NCBI GenBank assembly: GCA_002484335.1
Contig: DLJQ01000010.1
Location: 83,703-147,702, forward strand
DNA: 64,000 bases
Reading direction: 5' to 3'
From: Flavobacteriales bacterium UBA7612
GTDB taxonomy: Bacteria > Bacteroidota > Bacteroidia > Flavobacteriales > Weeksellaceae
The translations under genes and the position numbers were made by a program. The notes under the pieces were generated by a model. That model was given only the letters and a program-made list of their open reading frames with translations, searched no databases and was not told the DNA's origin. The first letter of the stretch is position 1; each line of letters starts with the position of its first letter. This document shows, piece after piece, positions 42,886-51,941 of the stretch.

Positions 42886-44359
42886 AAACAAATTACATTT
42901 GTATGCAGGCGCAGCCTGCATACTAATTGCTCTAGGAGCATGTAAATCAATAGATATACCTCAAAAAGAGGAGAATAAAAATGTGCCAGAATCTTATGGA
43001 ACTGACACAGCAAATGATAGTATTAATACAGCTAAGCTAACTTGGGATCATTTTTTTACCGATCCTAACTTACAATCTTTAATACAAACAGCATTACAAA
43101 ATAATCAGGAATTAAATATCACTTTACAAGAAGTAGAAATTTCTAAAAATGAAATTCGTGCAAAAAAAGGTGAATATTTACCTTCTTTAGGTGTAAAAGC
43201 TGGAGTAGGAATGGATAAAGTTAGCCGATATACAAATATCGGAGCAATGGAAGCTACTACAGATATAAAGCCAGGGAAAGAAATGCCAGATCCTCTTTTT
43301 GATATGGGAGTTGGAGCGTATGCAAATTGGGAAACTGATATTTGGGGTAAGTTACATAATGCTAAAAGAGCTCAAGTTCAACGTTATCTTGGAACAATTG
43401 AAGGAAGAAATTTCATGGTTACAAATATAATCGGAGAAATAGCAGATGCTTATTATGAACTTCTTGCATTAGATAATGAATTACAAATTGTTCAAGACAA
43501 TATAAAAATTCAAAGTGATGCATTAAATGTTGTAAAACTTTTAAAACAATCTGCTAGAAGTAATGAACTTGCTGTGAAAAGATTTGAAGCTCAGGTTCTT
43601 AAAACTAAAAGTATGCAATATGATATTCAACAAGAAATTGTAGAAGCAGAAAATAGAATTAACTTTTTAGTAGGTAGATATCCACAACATGTAGAACGAT
43701 CTAAAGATAGTTTTGATAATTTAGTTCCGCAAGCAGTTTATGCTGGATTACCTTCTGATTTATTAGAAAATAGACCAGACATAAAATCAGCAGAGTATGA
43801 ATTAGCTGCTACTAAATTAGATATAAAATCTGCTAAAGCAAGGTTTTATCCATCTGTAGGTATTTCTGCTGGAATAGGATATCAAGCTTTTGATCCAGGT
43901 TATTTAGTTAACCCTAAATCTCTACTTTATAATTTAGTAGGTGATTTAGTTGCTCCTGTATTAAATAGAAATGCAATTAAAGCAGCTTATTATAATGCGA
44001 ATGCAAAACAAATACAGGCTGTTTATCATTACGAACAATCTATTTTAAATGCATATATAGAGGTCGCAAATCAATTAGCTAAAATCAAAAACTTACAAGG
44101 TAGTTATGATTTAAAATCTCAAGAAGTTGATGCTTTAGTTAAATCAATTGGTATTTCAAATGATTTATTCAAGTATGCAAGAGCAGATTATATGGAAGTT
44201 CTTTTAACTCAGAGAGATGCTTTAGAAGCTAAATTTGAGTTAGTTGAAACAAAAGTAAATCAATTAAAAACTACAGTTGCAGTTTATAAAGCCTTAGGAG
44301 GAGGTTGGGATCAACAACCTTTGGTAAATCCTGATACAAAAAAAGATACCAATAAATAA
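42878..44359 (+). CDS. RND efflux outer-membrane factor, lipoprotein
   Basis: A 493-residue TolC/OprM-type channel lipoprotein (lipobox ALGAC). It has NWETDIWGKLHNAKR, the LLENRPDIKSAEYEL inter-repeat motif and the end VAVYKALGGGWDQ. Its ATG overlaps the pump stop by eight bases, so translation is coupled. A perfect 10-bp hairpin (42901-42923) is encoded in the signal peptide region just after the start and may limit its translation. A terminator follows at 44380. Confidence 0.94.
   Translation: MIKNKLHLYAGAACILIALGACKSIDIPQKEENKNVPESYGTDTANDSINTAKLTWDHFFTDPNLQSLIQTALQNNQELNITLQEVEISKNEIRAKKGEYLPSLGVKAGVGMDKVSRYTNIGAMEATTDIKPGKEMPDPLFDMGVGAYANWETDIWGKLHNAKRAQVQRYLGTIEGRNFMVTNIIGEIADAYYELLALDNELQIVQDNIKIQSDALNVVKLLKQSARSNELAVKRFEAQVLKTKSMQYDIQQEIVEAENRINFLVGRYPQHVERSKDSFDNLVPQAVYAGLPSDLLENRPDIKSAEYELAATKLDIKSAKARFYPSVGISAGIGYQAFDPGYLVNPKSLLYNLVGDLVAPVLNRNAIKAAYYNANAKQIQAVYHYEQSILNAYIEVANQLAKIKNLQGSYDLKSQEVDALVKSIGISNDLFKYARADYMEVLLTQRDALEAKFELVETKVNQLKTTVAVYKALGGGWDQQPLVNPDTKKDTNK
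42901..42923 (+). other. GC-rich hairpin in the coding start of the RND channel gene
   Basis: Perfect arms GTATGCAGGC / GCCTGCATAC with a GCA loop, 23 bases into the gene. It encodes YAGAACI of the signal peptide. It is the most stable local structure I noticed inside a coding region of this AT-rich window, and it sits where it could affect initiation. Confidence 0.85.
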
Positions 44360-44379
44360 TTTTAAATATTCTAGTTGAT

Positions 44380-44414
44380 AAATAGGGTAAGGTCGTATGT
44401 AACTTACCCTATTT
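44380..44414 (+). terminator. Terminator of the plus-strand RND operon
   Basis: 11-bp stem AAATAGGGTAA / TTACCCTATTT with a 13-base loop, followed by TCTTTTATAA. It starts 20 bases after the channel stop. Confidence 0.88.
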
Positions 44415-44555
44415 TCTTTTATAAAATATTCTCATAATATTTATTGATTATTATCTGATTAATTATTTTTTATCCTAAAATAGTCGCTTAGTCTATTATG
44501 TGACTATAAATTATTAATAATAAATTCATATATTTATCATAACAGAGAGAAATTA

Positions 44556-45098
44556 ATGACTTTAGATAACATAATATTAGAAGCAAAAAAAGGAAAAAGA
44601 AATGCCCAAAATGCAGTTATTGAACTATTATGGAATAAAGTTTATGGTTATGTATGGGGAAAAATAAAAAATGAAGAAGAGGCTGAGGATATAACAATAG
44701 AAACTTTTACTAAAGTATTTGCTAAATTAAAATTATATAATCAAGATTTTGATTTTACAACTTGGGTTATTTCTATTGCACATAATACAATGATAGATCA
44801 TATTAGAAAATCTCCAAAATTAAATGTTTCTATGTATGATGAAACTCATCTTCTTAATATTTTAGAAGATCAACCTTCGCCTGAGGAATATTTAATTTTA
44901 AAGCAAGATAATGATAAGCTTACAGAAGCAATTGATAAACTAAAAGAACCTTATCAAAAAATTATCGAACTACGTTTTATAGAGGATAAAACGTATAAAG
45001 AGATAGCAGATGAACTTAATTTATCTTTAGCGAATGTTAAAGTACGTTTATTAAGAGCCAAACAATTGTTAATTGACGTAATGAAAGGTAATATTTAA
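44556..45098 (+). CDS. ECF-type RNA polymerase sigma factor
   Basis: A 180-residue sigma-70-family factor of the ECF type. Region 2 (about 20-90) includes YVWGKIKNEEEAEDITIETFTKVF and FTTWVISIAHNTMIDHIRK. Region 4 (about 125-175) includes YQKIIELRFIEDKTYKEIADELNLSLANVKVRLLRAKQLL, a helix-turn-helix. No anti-sigma factor follows, so it may be controlled at expression level or by a remote partner. An NlpC/P60 lipoprotein and a barrel protein follow at 45 bases, in the same direction. Confidence 0.92.
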   Translation: MTLDNIILEAKKGKRNAQNAVIELLWNKVYGYVWGKIKNEEEAEDITIETFTKVFAKLKLYNQDFDFTTWVISIAHNTMIDHIRKSPKLNVSMYDETHLLNILEDQPSPEEYLILKQDNDKLTEAIDKLKEPYQKIIELRFIEDKTYKEIADELNLSLANVKVRLLRAKQLLIDVMKGNI

Positions 45099-45143
45099 TT
45101 TTAAAATTCGTTAGGTTTATATATCTAAAATTAATCTTGAAAA

Positions 45144-45707
45144 ATGAAAAAAATTGTTTACATATTATTATTAATAGTCATAAGCAGTACATTTTTATTT
45201 TCTTGTGGAAGTAGTAAAAAAGTAACTTCTTATAAAAAGACTAATTATCATAAAACTTATTCAAATAATTCTAAGAATAGCTCATCAGTAAATTATCATT
45301 CAAAAAATTCTAATGTATCTGTATCTAAAGATGCCAATAGACTTTTAAGAACAGCTAAATCGTATATGGGTACACCTTATAAATTTGGAGGAACAACAAA
45401 TACTGGATTAGATTGTTCTGGATTGGTATATCTTAGTTTCATGGATGTAAATATCGAAATGCCTCGTGTATCTAGAGATCAAGCGAATTCTGGAAGAAGT
45501 ATTGATATAGAAAATGTAAGAATTGGAGATTTAATTTTTTTTAATACTTCAGGTAATTCTATTTCACATGTAGGTATAGTAGAGAGTATAAATAATAATG
45601 GAACTATAAATTTTATACATTCCTCAACTTCAAAAGGAGTCATGATTTCATCTCTTGATGAAAACTATTGGAAAATAAGATTTGTAAAAGCAACAAGACT
45701 TTTATAA
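45144..45707 (+). CDS. NlpC/P60 family lipoprotein endopeptidase
   Basis: A 187-residue lipoprotein (lipobox LFSC, Cys21) of the Spr/MepS type, which cleaves peptide crosslinks in peptidoglycan from the periplasmic face. A Ser/Lys/Asn-rich linker (22-62) precedes the catalytic domain. The triad is C91 (LDCSGLVY), H142 (ISHVGIV) and H159 (FIHSS). The following gene begins 8 bases after the stop, suggesting an operon with the barrel protein. Confidence 0.93.
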   Translation: MKKIVYILLLIVISSTFLFSCGSSKKVTSYKKTNYHKTYSNNSKNSSSVNYHSKNSNVSVSKDANRLLRTAKSYMGTPYKFGGTTNTGLDCSGLVYLSFMDVNIEMPRVSRDQANSGRSIDIENVRIGDLIFFNTSGNSISHVGIVESINNNGTINFIHSSTSKGVMISSLDENYWKIRFVKATRLL

Positions 45708-45715
45708 ATTCGAAC

Positions 45716-47548
45716 GTGATTAAGAAACGTTTATTAATATCATTATTTTTAGGTATATTTTTATTTATATCGAATTCTCTATTTGCACAAGTAGAGAATG
45801 ATCGTATAACTATCGATACAGTAAAAGTTGAAAATAAAAAACCAACAAAGTTTAAAAATTTTTATAATAAACTTTTATTTAAGAATAAACGAAAAAATAA
45901 TTTCCCTTTACAAGTTGACAATAGAAATGAAAAGTTATATGAAGGAAAAATTATTAGAAATATATATTATAAAACTCAAGATCCTTTTGGATATTCACTC
46001 ACAGATACTACAAAACGGCCAACCAAATGGGTAGAAAGAGCAGGTAATACATTACATCTAAAGTCTAAAAAATTTGTACTAAAACAAAATGTCTTATTTA
46101 AAGAAGGACAAAAATATGATTCGGTAAAAGTATATGAATCTGAACGTTTAATACGTACAAATAGATCTATTCGTAAAGTAGAGATTGATGCACAATTAGT
46201 AGGAAAAGATTCTGTAGATTTATATGTTAATTCTATAGATTCTTGGAGTATGTTTGTAACAGGAACAGTATCTAGCTCTAGGGCAGGAATAAGAATTAGA
46301 GAAAGAAATATTTTAGGATTGGGACATGTTCTTGATAATAGATATAGACATAATTATAGTTCAGGTAAATCTCTTTATCAATTTAACTATACTGTACCTA
46401 ATATAGGGAAAAGTCGAATTCAAGGAAATATACATTATTTTAAAAACGAAGACGATTATTATAATAAGTCTATTAATTTTGTTCGACCTTTTTATTCACC
46501 CTTAGCACATTATGCAGGAGGTATATCTGTTGGACAGATATATTTTCAAGATTCATTAGACTTTAAAAAAGAAAAACTTGAGATGAATAATTTTAAATAT
46601 GATTTTCAAGATTATTGGCTAGCAAGAGCATTTAGAATAGACAAAAATAAATCGACAAGTAATATCACTAATTTTATAGTTTCGACACGATTTTATAGAA
46701 GAAATTATGACGAAAAACCTATTGAGCAGAATGATCCTATAGATTTCTTTTCTAATCAAACAAATTATATGTTAGGGATAGGGATATCATCACGTAGATA
46801 TGTAAAAACTAGATTTATTTATAATTATAATATTGATGAAGATATTGCTGTAGGTAAATCTTTTGGAGTAATATCTAGTTATCAAAGAATTCGTAATGAG
46901 AATAGATATTATTTAGGAACAAAAGCTTCTATGGGAGGTTTTTTAAGATCTGGATTCTATGGAATAAATATTGAATATGGAGGTTTCTTTAATAAAAGTG
47001 CTTTTGAACAGCAAACACTTTCTATAGAATTACAGTACATGGCAAAGCTGATGACGATAGGAAAATGGAAAATTCGTAATTTTGGTAAGCTTAATTATTT
47101 GTTGGGGCATAATAGATTGGATTCACCTGCTGATGAATTATCTCTACACCAAGATGATTATCTAGGAATGGCAGGTTTTAGATCAGATAGAGGTTTAATA
47201 GGACAGCAAAAATTAATGTTAGAATATCAAGTACAGACTTATACTCCTTATCAGTTTTTAGGATTTCGTGTTTCTCCGTTTTTTAATGCTATGTTTTCAG
47301 CGATAGGTAATAACAGTAAATTTATATTAAATAATAATCCAGTATATTCTCGATTTACACTTGGAGTTATGTTTACAAATGATTATTTTGTATTTAATAA
47401 TATACGTTTTTCATTCTCGTTTTATCCTAATATTCCAGGACAAGGAAATAATATATTTAAAACAAATTCTATTGATAATAGAGATTTCGACATGATGGAT
47501 TTCAATTTTTCTAAACCTTCTTATATTCGTTGGAATCGTTGGGATTAG
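45716..47548 (+). CDS. Outer-membrane barrel protein, Omp85-like
   Basis: A 610-residue outer-membrane protein with GTG start at 45716 and signal peptide ending SNSLFAQ. An N-terminal POTRA-like region (KLYEGKIIRNIYYKT..., LFKEGQKYDSVKVYESERLIRTNRSIRKVEIDA) precedes a beta-barrel with many aromatic strands. The layout resembles Omp85/BamA-type or surface-antigen proteins, but the family is not certain. A start at 45668 would overlap the upstream gene by 40 bases and lack a good signal peptide. Its last four bases overlap the convergent dinB gene. Confidence 0.75.
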   Translation: MIKKRLLISLFLGIFLFISNSLFAQVENDRITIDTVKVENKKPTKFKNFYNKLLFKNKRKNNFPLQVDNRNEKLYEGKIIRNIYYKTQDPFGYSLTDTTKRPTKWVERAGNTLHLKSKKFVLKQNVLFKEGQKYDSVKVYESERLIRTNRSIRKVEIDAQLVGKDSVDLYVNSIDSWSMFVTGTVSSSRAGIRIRERNILGLGHVLDNRYRHNYSSGKSLYQFNYTVPNIGKSRIQGNIHYFKNEDDYYNKSINFVRPFYSPLAHYAGGISVGQIYFQDSLDFKKEKLEMNNFKYDFQDYWLARAFRIDKNKSTSNITNFIVSTRFYRRNYDEKPIEQNDPIDFFSNQTNYMLGIGISSRRYVKTRFIYNYNIDEDIAVGKSFGVISSYQRIRNENRYYLGTKASMGGFLRSGFYGINIEYGGFFNKSAFEQQTLSIELQYMAKLMTIGKWKIRNFGKLNYLLGHNRLDSPADELSLHQDDYLGMAGFRSDRGLIGQQKLMLEYQVQTYTPYQFLGFRVSPFFNAMFSAIGNNSKFILNNNPVYSRFTLGVMFTNDYFVFNNIRFSFSFYPNIPGQGNNIFKTNSIDNRDFDMMDFNFSKPSYIRWNRWD

Positions 47549-48624
47549 AAAAAATCTTCCTTAAAAGGAATTTCTAATTGAGTTCCAAATTTATTATTAT
47601 TTTCTAGATTAGATATAGCAACACCAAGTAAACGAACAGGTTTATATTCACTATAACTTTCTGCTAATAATTCATAACATAACTGTTCAAATAAGTTTTT
47701 GTTTTTTATTATAAATGAAGCGGATTTACTTTTAGTCGTTAAAGAAAAGTCATTATATTTTATTTTGATTGTAATAGTTCTACCAAATATATTTGTTTTA
47801 GAGGACCATTTCCATACATCTTCTATAAGTGGAAATAATCCAATCTGTAGTTCTTCTAAAGTTGATAAATCTTTATTAAAAGTTGTTTCGGAACCGGAAG
47901 ATTTTCTTATTCTAGTAGGATTTACCTCTCTGTTATCAATTCCACGAACAATATTATAATAGTAAAGACCCGATTTACCAAATTCACGTTGTAATTTATC
48001 AATTTCTAATTTTTTTAAATCAGAGCCATTGTGTATTCCCATCATTTGCATACGCTCGGCAGTTACTTTACCAATCCCATGAAATTTTTTTATAGGTAAT
48101 TGCTCTATAAATTCTGAAGCTATTTTAGGTGTAATTACAAATATTCCATTGGGTTTATTATAATCAGAAGCTATCTTAGCTAAAAACTTATTATAAGAAA
48201 CACCAGCAGAAGCTGTTAAATCTGTTGTTTGTTTGATTTTGTTTTTTATTTCTATTGCAATTTCTGTAGCAATATGTATGTTTTTATGATTATTAGTAAC
48301 ATCTAAATATGCTTCATCTAATGATAATGGTTCTACTAAATCAGTATATTCTAAAAATATTTGACGTATTTGATTTGATACCTCTTTATAAACTTCGAAT
48401 CTAGGTTTAACAAAAATCAATTGAGGACATTTTCTTTTAGCAACAATGGATGACATTGCAGAGCCAACACCATATTTTCTGGCTTCATAACTTGCAGTAG
48501 CAATAACACCTCTTTCTTCACTTCCCCCTACAGCAATACATTTACCTTTTAATTCAGGAAAATCTCGTTGTTCTACAGATGCATAAAATGCATCCATATC
48601 TATATGAATAATTTTGCGAAGCAT
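47545..48624 (-). CDS. dinB: DNA polymerase IV (Y family)
   Basis: A 359-residue translesion polymerase. The catalytic acidic residues are D9 (HIDMDAFYASVEQ) and D103/E104 (SLDEAYLD); thumb HhH and little-finger domains follow. It ends QLEIPFKEDFF, where the LEIPF-like segment resembles a beta-clamp-binding motif. It synthesises past damaged bases with low fidelity. It is convergent with the barrel gene and follows the antiporter gene by 19 bases in the same direction. Confidence 0.95.
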   Translation of the reverse strand: MLRKIIHIDMDAFYASVEQRDFPELKGKCIAVGGSEERGVIATASYEARKYGVGSAMSSIVAKRKCPQLIFVKPRFEVYKEVSNQIRQIFLEYTDLVEPLSLDEAYLDVTNNHKNIHIATEIAIEIKNKIKQTTDLTASAGVSYNKFLAKIASDYNKPNGIFVITPKIASEFIEQLPIKKFHGIGKVTAERMQMMGIHNGSDLKKLEIDKLQREFGKSGLYYYNIVRGIDNREVNPTRIRKSSGSETTFNKDLSTLEELQIGLFPLIEDVWKWSSKTNIFGRTITIKIKYNDFSLTTKSKSASFIIKNKNLFEQLCYELLAESYSEYKPVRLLGVAISNLENNNKFGTQLEIPFKEDFF

Positions 48625-48643
48625 TACTACAAAAATACTTCGT

Positions 48644-50911
48644 TTATTTTAATTCATACTTTTGTATTAATGATTTTAAACTTTTTTTATCAGCAACAAT
48701 TGTTAGATAATCACCTAATTTAATTTCTGCATTTCGATCAGGATTTTGAATAAATTTACCATCACGTTCTATAGAAACAACAATTGCTTTAGAATCATCT
48801 TTTATATCTCCAACCGTTTTATTTTCTAAAATAGAGGAATCTTTAGGGACAACCACTTTTTGTAATGTAAAATTGTCTGTGTTTTTAATTTCATTATCTT
48901 CAGGAGGTGTTTCACCAATAATTTGTAAATATCTTTCAAATTTTTGTAATTGTTCATCATTTCCAATAATACCAATTTTATCGAATGGATATAAAGCAGA
49001 TTCAGAATTAGGAGTTTGTAATATTCTATCACCTCTTTTAATGTAGGCAATATTAATGTGAAATTTTGTTCGCCAATCTAAATCACCTAAAGGAACACCG
49101 ATAAAATTTGCATTTTGAGGAACAATCATATCAGATATATGTGTGTTATCCCAAGTATATTGAAACTTTTCTTTCTTTTTTTTCTCTTCATTTTTTTTCT
49201 GAATAATTTCTCTTTCGTTTAAATTAAAGATGAATTTAGTTTGAATATAATTATAGAATTGATTAAAATATTTTGATAAATAGTACATTGTAATCAATAA
49301 TACAAGAGCAAGAATTAATGATGCAATTTTACTTGAAAAGAATTGATTGTAGATAAAAATAACACAAAATACAACCAAAGTAAGTCGAATACTTATAATA
49401 GCAATTAAAGGAGCTCTGTTGTATATTGATTCATCCCAAAATTCATTAATAATTTCTTTTTTAGGTTTACTTCCAATAATAGCCCATATAAATGGAATAC
49501 AAAGAATAAAAGTTATTACAAGAGAAATAATACTTCCTCCGAAGCCAGTAAACCATGTCATTAAGAATGGTAAAAAATAATTTTCTACAATTAATGTAAT
49601 AGCAATAATGATAACGCTATTTATAGAGATAGTTGATATAGTTTGAATTATTATTTTTTTCCATTTATTATCATCATGTATTCTTTGTGTATCAGATGAA
49701 TATGATTCTATACCCTTAATTACTTTTTGGGGTAAAATTTTGATTAATATGTTGTAAACTACTTCAGAAGATTTTATTAAATAAGGAGTAGTAAAAGTAG
49801 TTATTGCAGAAACTCCAATTGCTACAGGAAATAAGAAATCACTTGTTACACCAAGTGATAATCCTAAACCAGCTACAATGAAAGCAAATTCACCAATTTG
49901 AGCCATGCTCATACCAACCTGTACAGATTGTTTGAGTGGTTGACCAGAAATTATTGCTCCAATTGCTGTAAATAATAATTTACCTAAGATTGTTATTAAT
50001 GTAACAATTAAAATTGTCCATTTATGTTCATACATAGAAACAGGATCAATCATCATTCCAATAGAAATGAAGAAAATTGTTGCAAATAGATTTTTTACAG
50101 ATTCAAAATTATGTTCAATTTTTTCAGCGTAAACAGTTTCTGCTAAAATAGATCCCATAACAAAAGCTCCTAATTCTATAGAAAAACCTGCACTATCAGC
50201 AATATATACCATTCCTAAACATAAACCAACAGATATTACAAGTAAAGTTTCATCATCTAGATAATTTTTTATAGAGCGTAAAAAAGTTGGAATAATAAAA
50301 ATACCTCCAATAAACCATACTGCTAAAAAGAACCCAAGTTTTATGAAAGAAACTACCATTTCTCCACCGTTAAAATGTTGACTAACAGCCATCGTAGAAA
50401 GCATTACCATCAGTAAAATGACCACAATATCTTCTACAATTAAAATTCCGAAAACAACTTTAGCGAATTTTTTTCTTTTTAGACCTAATTCGTCAAAAGC
50501 CCTAATTATAATAGTTGTTGATGAACTGGCTAAAATTCCTCCAAGAAAAACACTATCCATAGTAGACCAATTCATAAATCTACCAGCAAAATAACCAACA
50601 GTTACAATACAAAATATTTCTACTATAGCAGTGATGGATGCAGATCCACCAACGTTGAGTAATTTTTTGAAACTAAATTCTAATCCTAAACTAAATAAAA
50701 GAAATATAACTCCAATTTTAGCCCATATTTCAACATTATGCTCATCTGCAATAGATGGTATAAAGGAAAAATGTGGACTAACTAAGAATCCAGCTATAAT
50801 ATAACCTAAAACAAGAGGTTGATTTATACGTTTAAAAATAAGTGTTGTTACAGCTCCTACGCAAAGAATGAGCCCTAAATCGGTAATAAGTGTTGGTAAG
50901 TGTTCTCCCAT
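48644..50911 (-). CDS. CPA2-type cation:proton antiporter with TrkA-C domains
   Basis: A 755-residue inner-membrane transporter. The N-terminal Na+/H+ exchanger domain (about 10-390) has roughly 12 helices and motifs FLLFSLGLEFSFKKL and FISIGMMIDP. A second group of helices (about 420-555) is unusual. Two TrkA-C (RCK_C) domains follow (about 600-670 and 680-755) with no Rossmann RCK_N domain, so ligand gating by NAD(H) is unlikely. It is KefB/GerN-like; the exchanged ion (K+ or Na+) is not certain. Probably in one unit with dinB. Confidence 0.9.
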   Translation of the reverse strand: MGEHLPTLITDLGLILCVGAVTTLIFKRINQPLVLGYIIAGFLVSPHFSFIPSIADEHNVEIWAKIGVIFLLFSLGLEFSFKKLLNVGGSASITAIVEIFCIVTVGYFAGRFMNWSTMDSVFLGGILASSSTTIIIRAFDELGLKRKKFAKVVFGILIVEDIVVILLMVMLSTMAVSQHFNGGEMVVSFIKLGFFLAVWFIGGIFIIPTFLRSIKNYLDDETLLVISVGLCLGMVYIADSAGFSIELGAFVMGSILAETVYAEKIEHNFESVKNLFATIFFISIGMMIDPVSMYEHKWTILIVTLITILGKLLFTAIGAIISGQPLKQSVQVGMSMAQIGEFAFIVAGLGLSLGVTSDFLFPVAIGVSAITTFTTPYLIKSSEVVYNILIKILPQKVIKGIESYSSDTQRIHDDNKWKKIIIQTISTISINSVIIIAITLIVENYFLPFLMTWFTGFGGSIISLVITFILCIPFIWAIIGSKPKKEIINEFWDESIYNRAPLIAIISIRLTLVVFCVIFIYNQFFSSKIASLILALVLLITMYYLSKYFNQFYNYIQTKFIFNLNEREIIQKKNEEKKKKEKFQYTWDNTHISDMIVPQNANFIGVPLGDLDWRTKFHINIAYIKRGDRILQTPNSESALYPFDKIGIIGNDEQLQKFERYLQIIGETPPEDNEIKNTDNFTLQKVVVPKDSSILENKTVGDIKDDSKAIVVSIERDGKFIQNPDRNAEIKLGDYLTIVADKKSLKSLIQKYELK

Positions 50912-50982
50912 GAAAAAAATAGTAATTATTCAGTCATTCACAAATTACTAATTTTTATTAAGGATTACTATATAAAAATAGA

Positions 50983-51855
50983 TTAATAAGTGTATTTTTC
51001 GATATAATCTTTTCTTTTATCTTCAGAGATTTCTAAAATAGTGTTTATATAATTATCTATAGAGCCATATTTTGAATTAATTTCATCAAATGAAGCTTTT
51101 AAATAAGAGCTTTCAACCCAACTTAACTTTTCTAATACACCAAGATCCATTTTAGGAAATAAAAAATGTAAATTTTTAGCTTTATTTAATCTCTTTAAGA
51201 TTATTTTTTTTCTTAGATTATTTGATAATAAATATTCTTGGAAAATAGTTTGATCATCAAATTTTAAAATTTTCATGATAATAGCACCTATTATGCCAGT
51301 TCTATCTTTACCCGCTGTACAGTGAAATAAAATAGGAGAATCAGAATCTAATAATTCTGTAATGATAGCTTTAATTACCTGAGTGTTTTCTGTAGGATAT
51401 TCTTTATAGAATTTTATCATTCTATCGTTTGCATCATTTACATTTACTTTACCCTTTAGAACTAATTTTTTGGCTTGATTCATTTGATCTTCTTTATCAT
51501 CAAATGCTGGGTAATAATGTATAGTTATATTAGGAATTAATACGTCATGTTTTTTAGAAACTTCATTATTTGTTCTTAAATCAATGATATTATTAATTTT
51601 TAATTCAGTAATTTTTTTAGATTCTTTTAATTGATGTAGATCACCACTACGATAAAAAATACTATCTTTTAATATTCGACCATCTTTATTTTTAATAGAA
51701 CCAATTGATCTAAAATTATTTACTTTTTTAATATGAAGTTCATTTTTTTCAGATGCTTTCGAAAATTCGACACTTTTAGTAGAGTAACTACTGCATGAAA
51801 ATAAAATAAAACTACTAATAATAGAAAAAAAATATTTTAAAGGTTTGAAATGCAT
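50983..51855 (-). CDS. Tyrosine/dual-specificity phosphatase lipoprotein
   Basis: A 290-residue lipoprotein (lipobox ILFSC, Cys21), therefore acting outside the cytoplasm. The Cys-based phosphatase signature HCTAGKDRTG gives nucleophile C179 and R185 (CX5R). The preceding NIIDLRTNNEV strand and YYPAFDD loop fit the Y_phosphatase3 family. Its substrates may be phosphotyrosine proteins or phosphoinositides; unknown here. It stands between dnaB and the antiporter, with gaps of 71 and 86 bases. Confidence 0.9.
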   Translation of the reverse strand: MHFKPLKYFFSIISSFILFSCSSYSTKSVEFSKASEKNELHIKKVNNFRSIGSIKNKDGRILKDSIFYRSGDLHQLKESKKITELKINNIIDLRTNNEVSKKHDVLIPNITIHYYPAFDDKEDQMNQAKKLVLKGKVNVNDANDRMIKFYKEYPTENTQVIKAIITELLDSDSPILFHCTAGKDRTGIIGAIIMKILKFDDQTIFQEYLLSNNLRKKIILKRLNKAKNLHFLFPKMDLGVLEKLSWVESSYLKASFDEINSKYGSIDNYINTILEISEDKRKDYIEKYTY

Positions 51856-51941
51856 GATTCTTATTTTTAAATTAATTATTTAAACAATCAAATTTTCAAC
51901 CAATATAAAAATATAGCTATAATTAGAGTGTTTATTAAAAA

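Noticed and set aside
29717..44359. The two RND cassettes as a recent inverted duplication
   Set aside because: The adaptors, pumps and channels of the two sets are clearly divergent in sequence.
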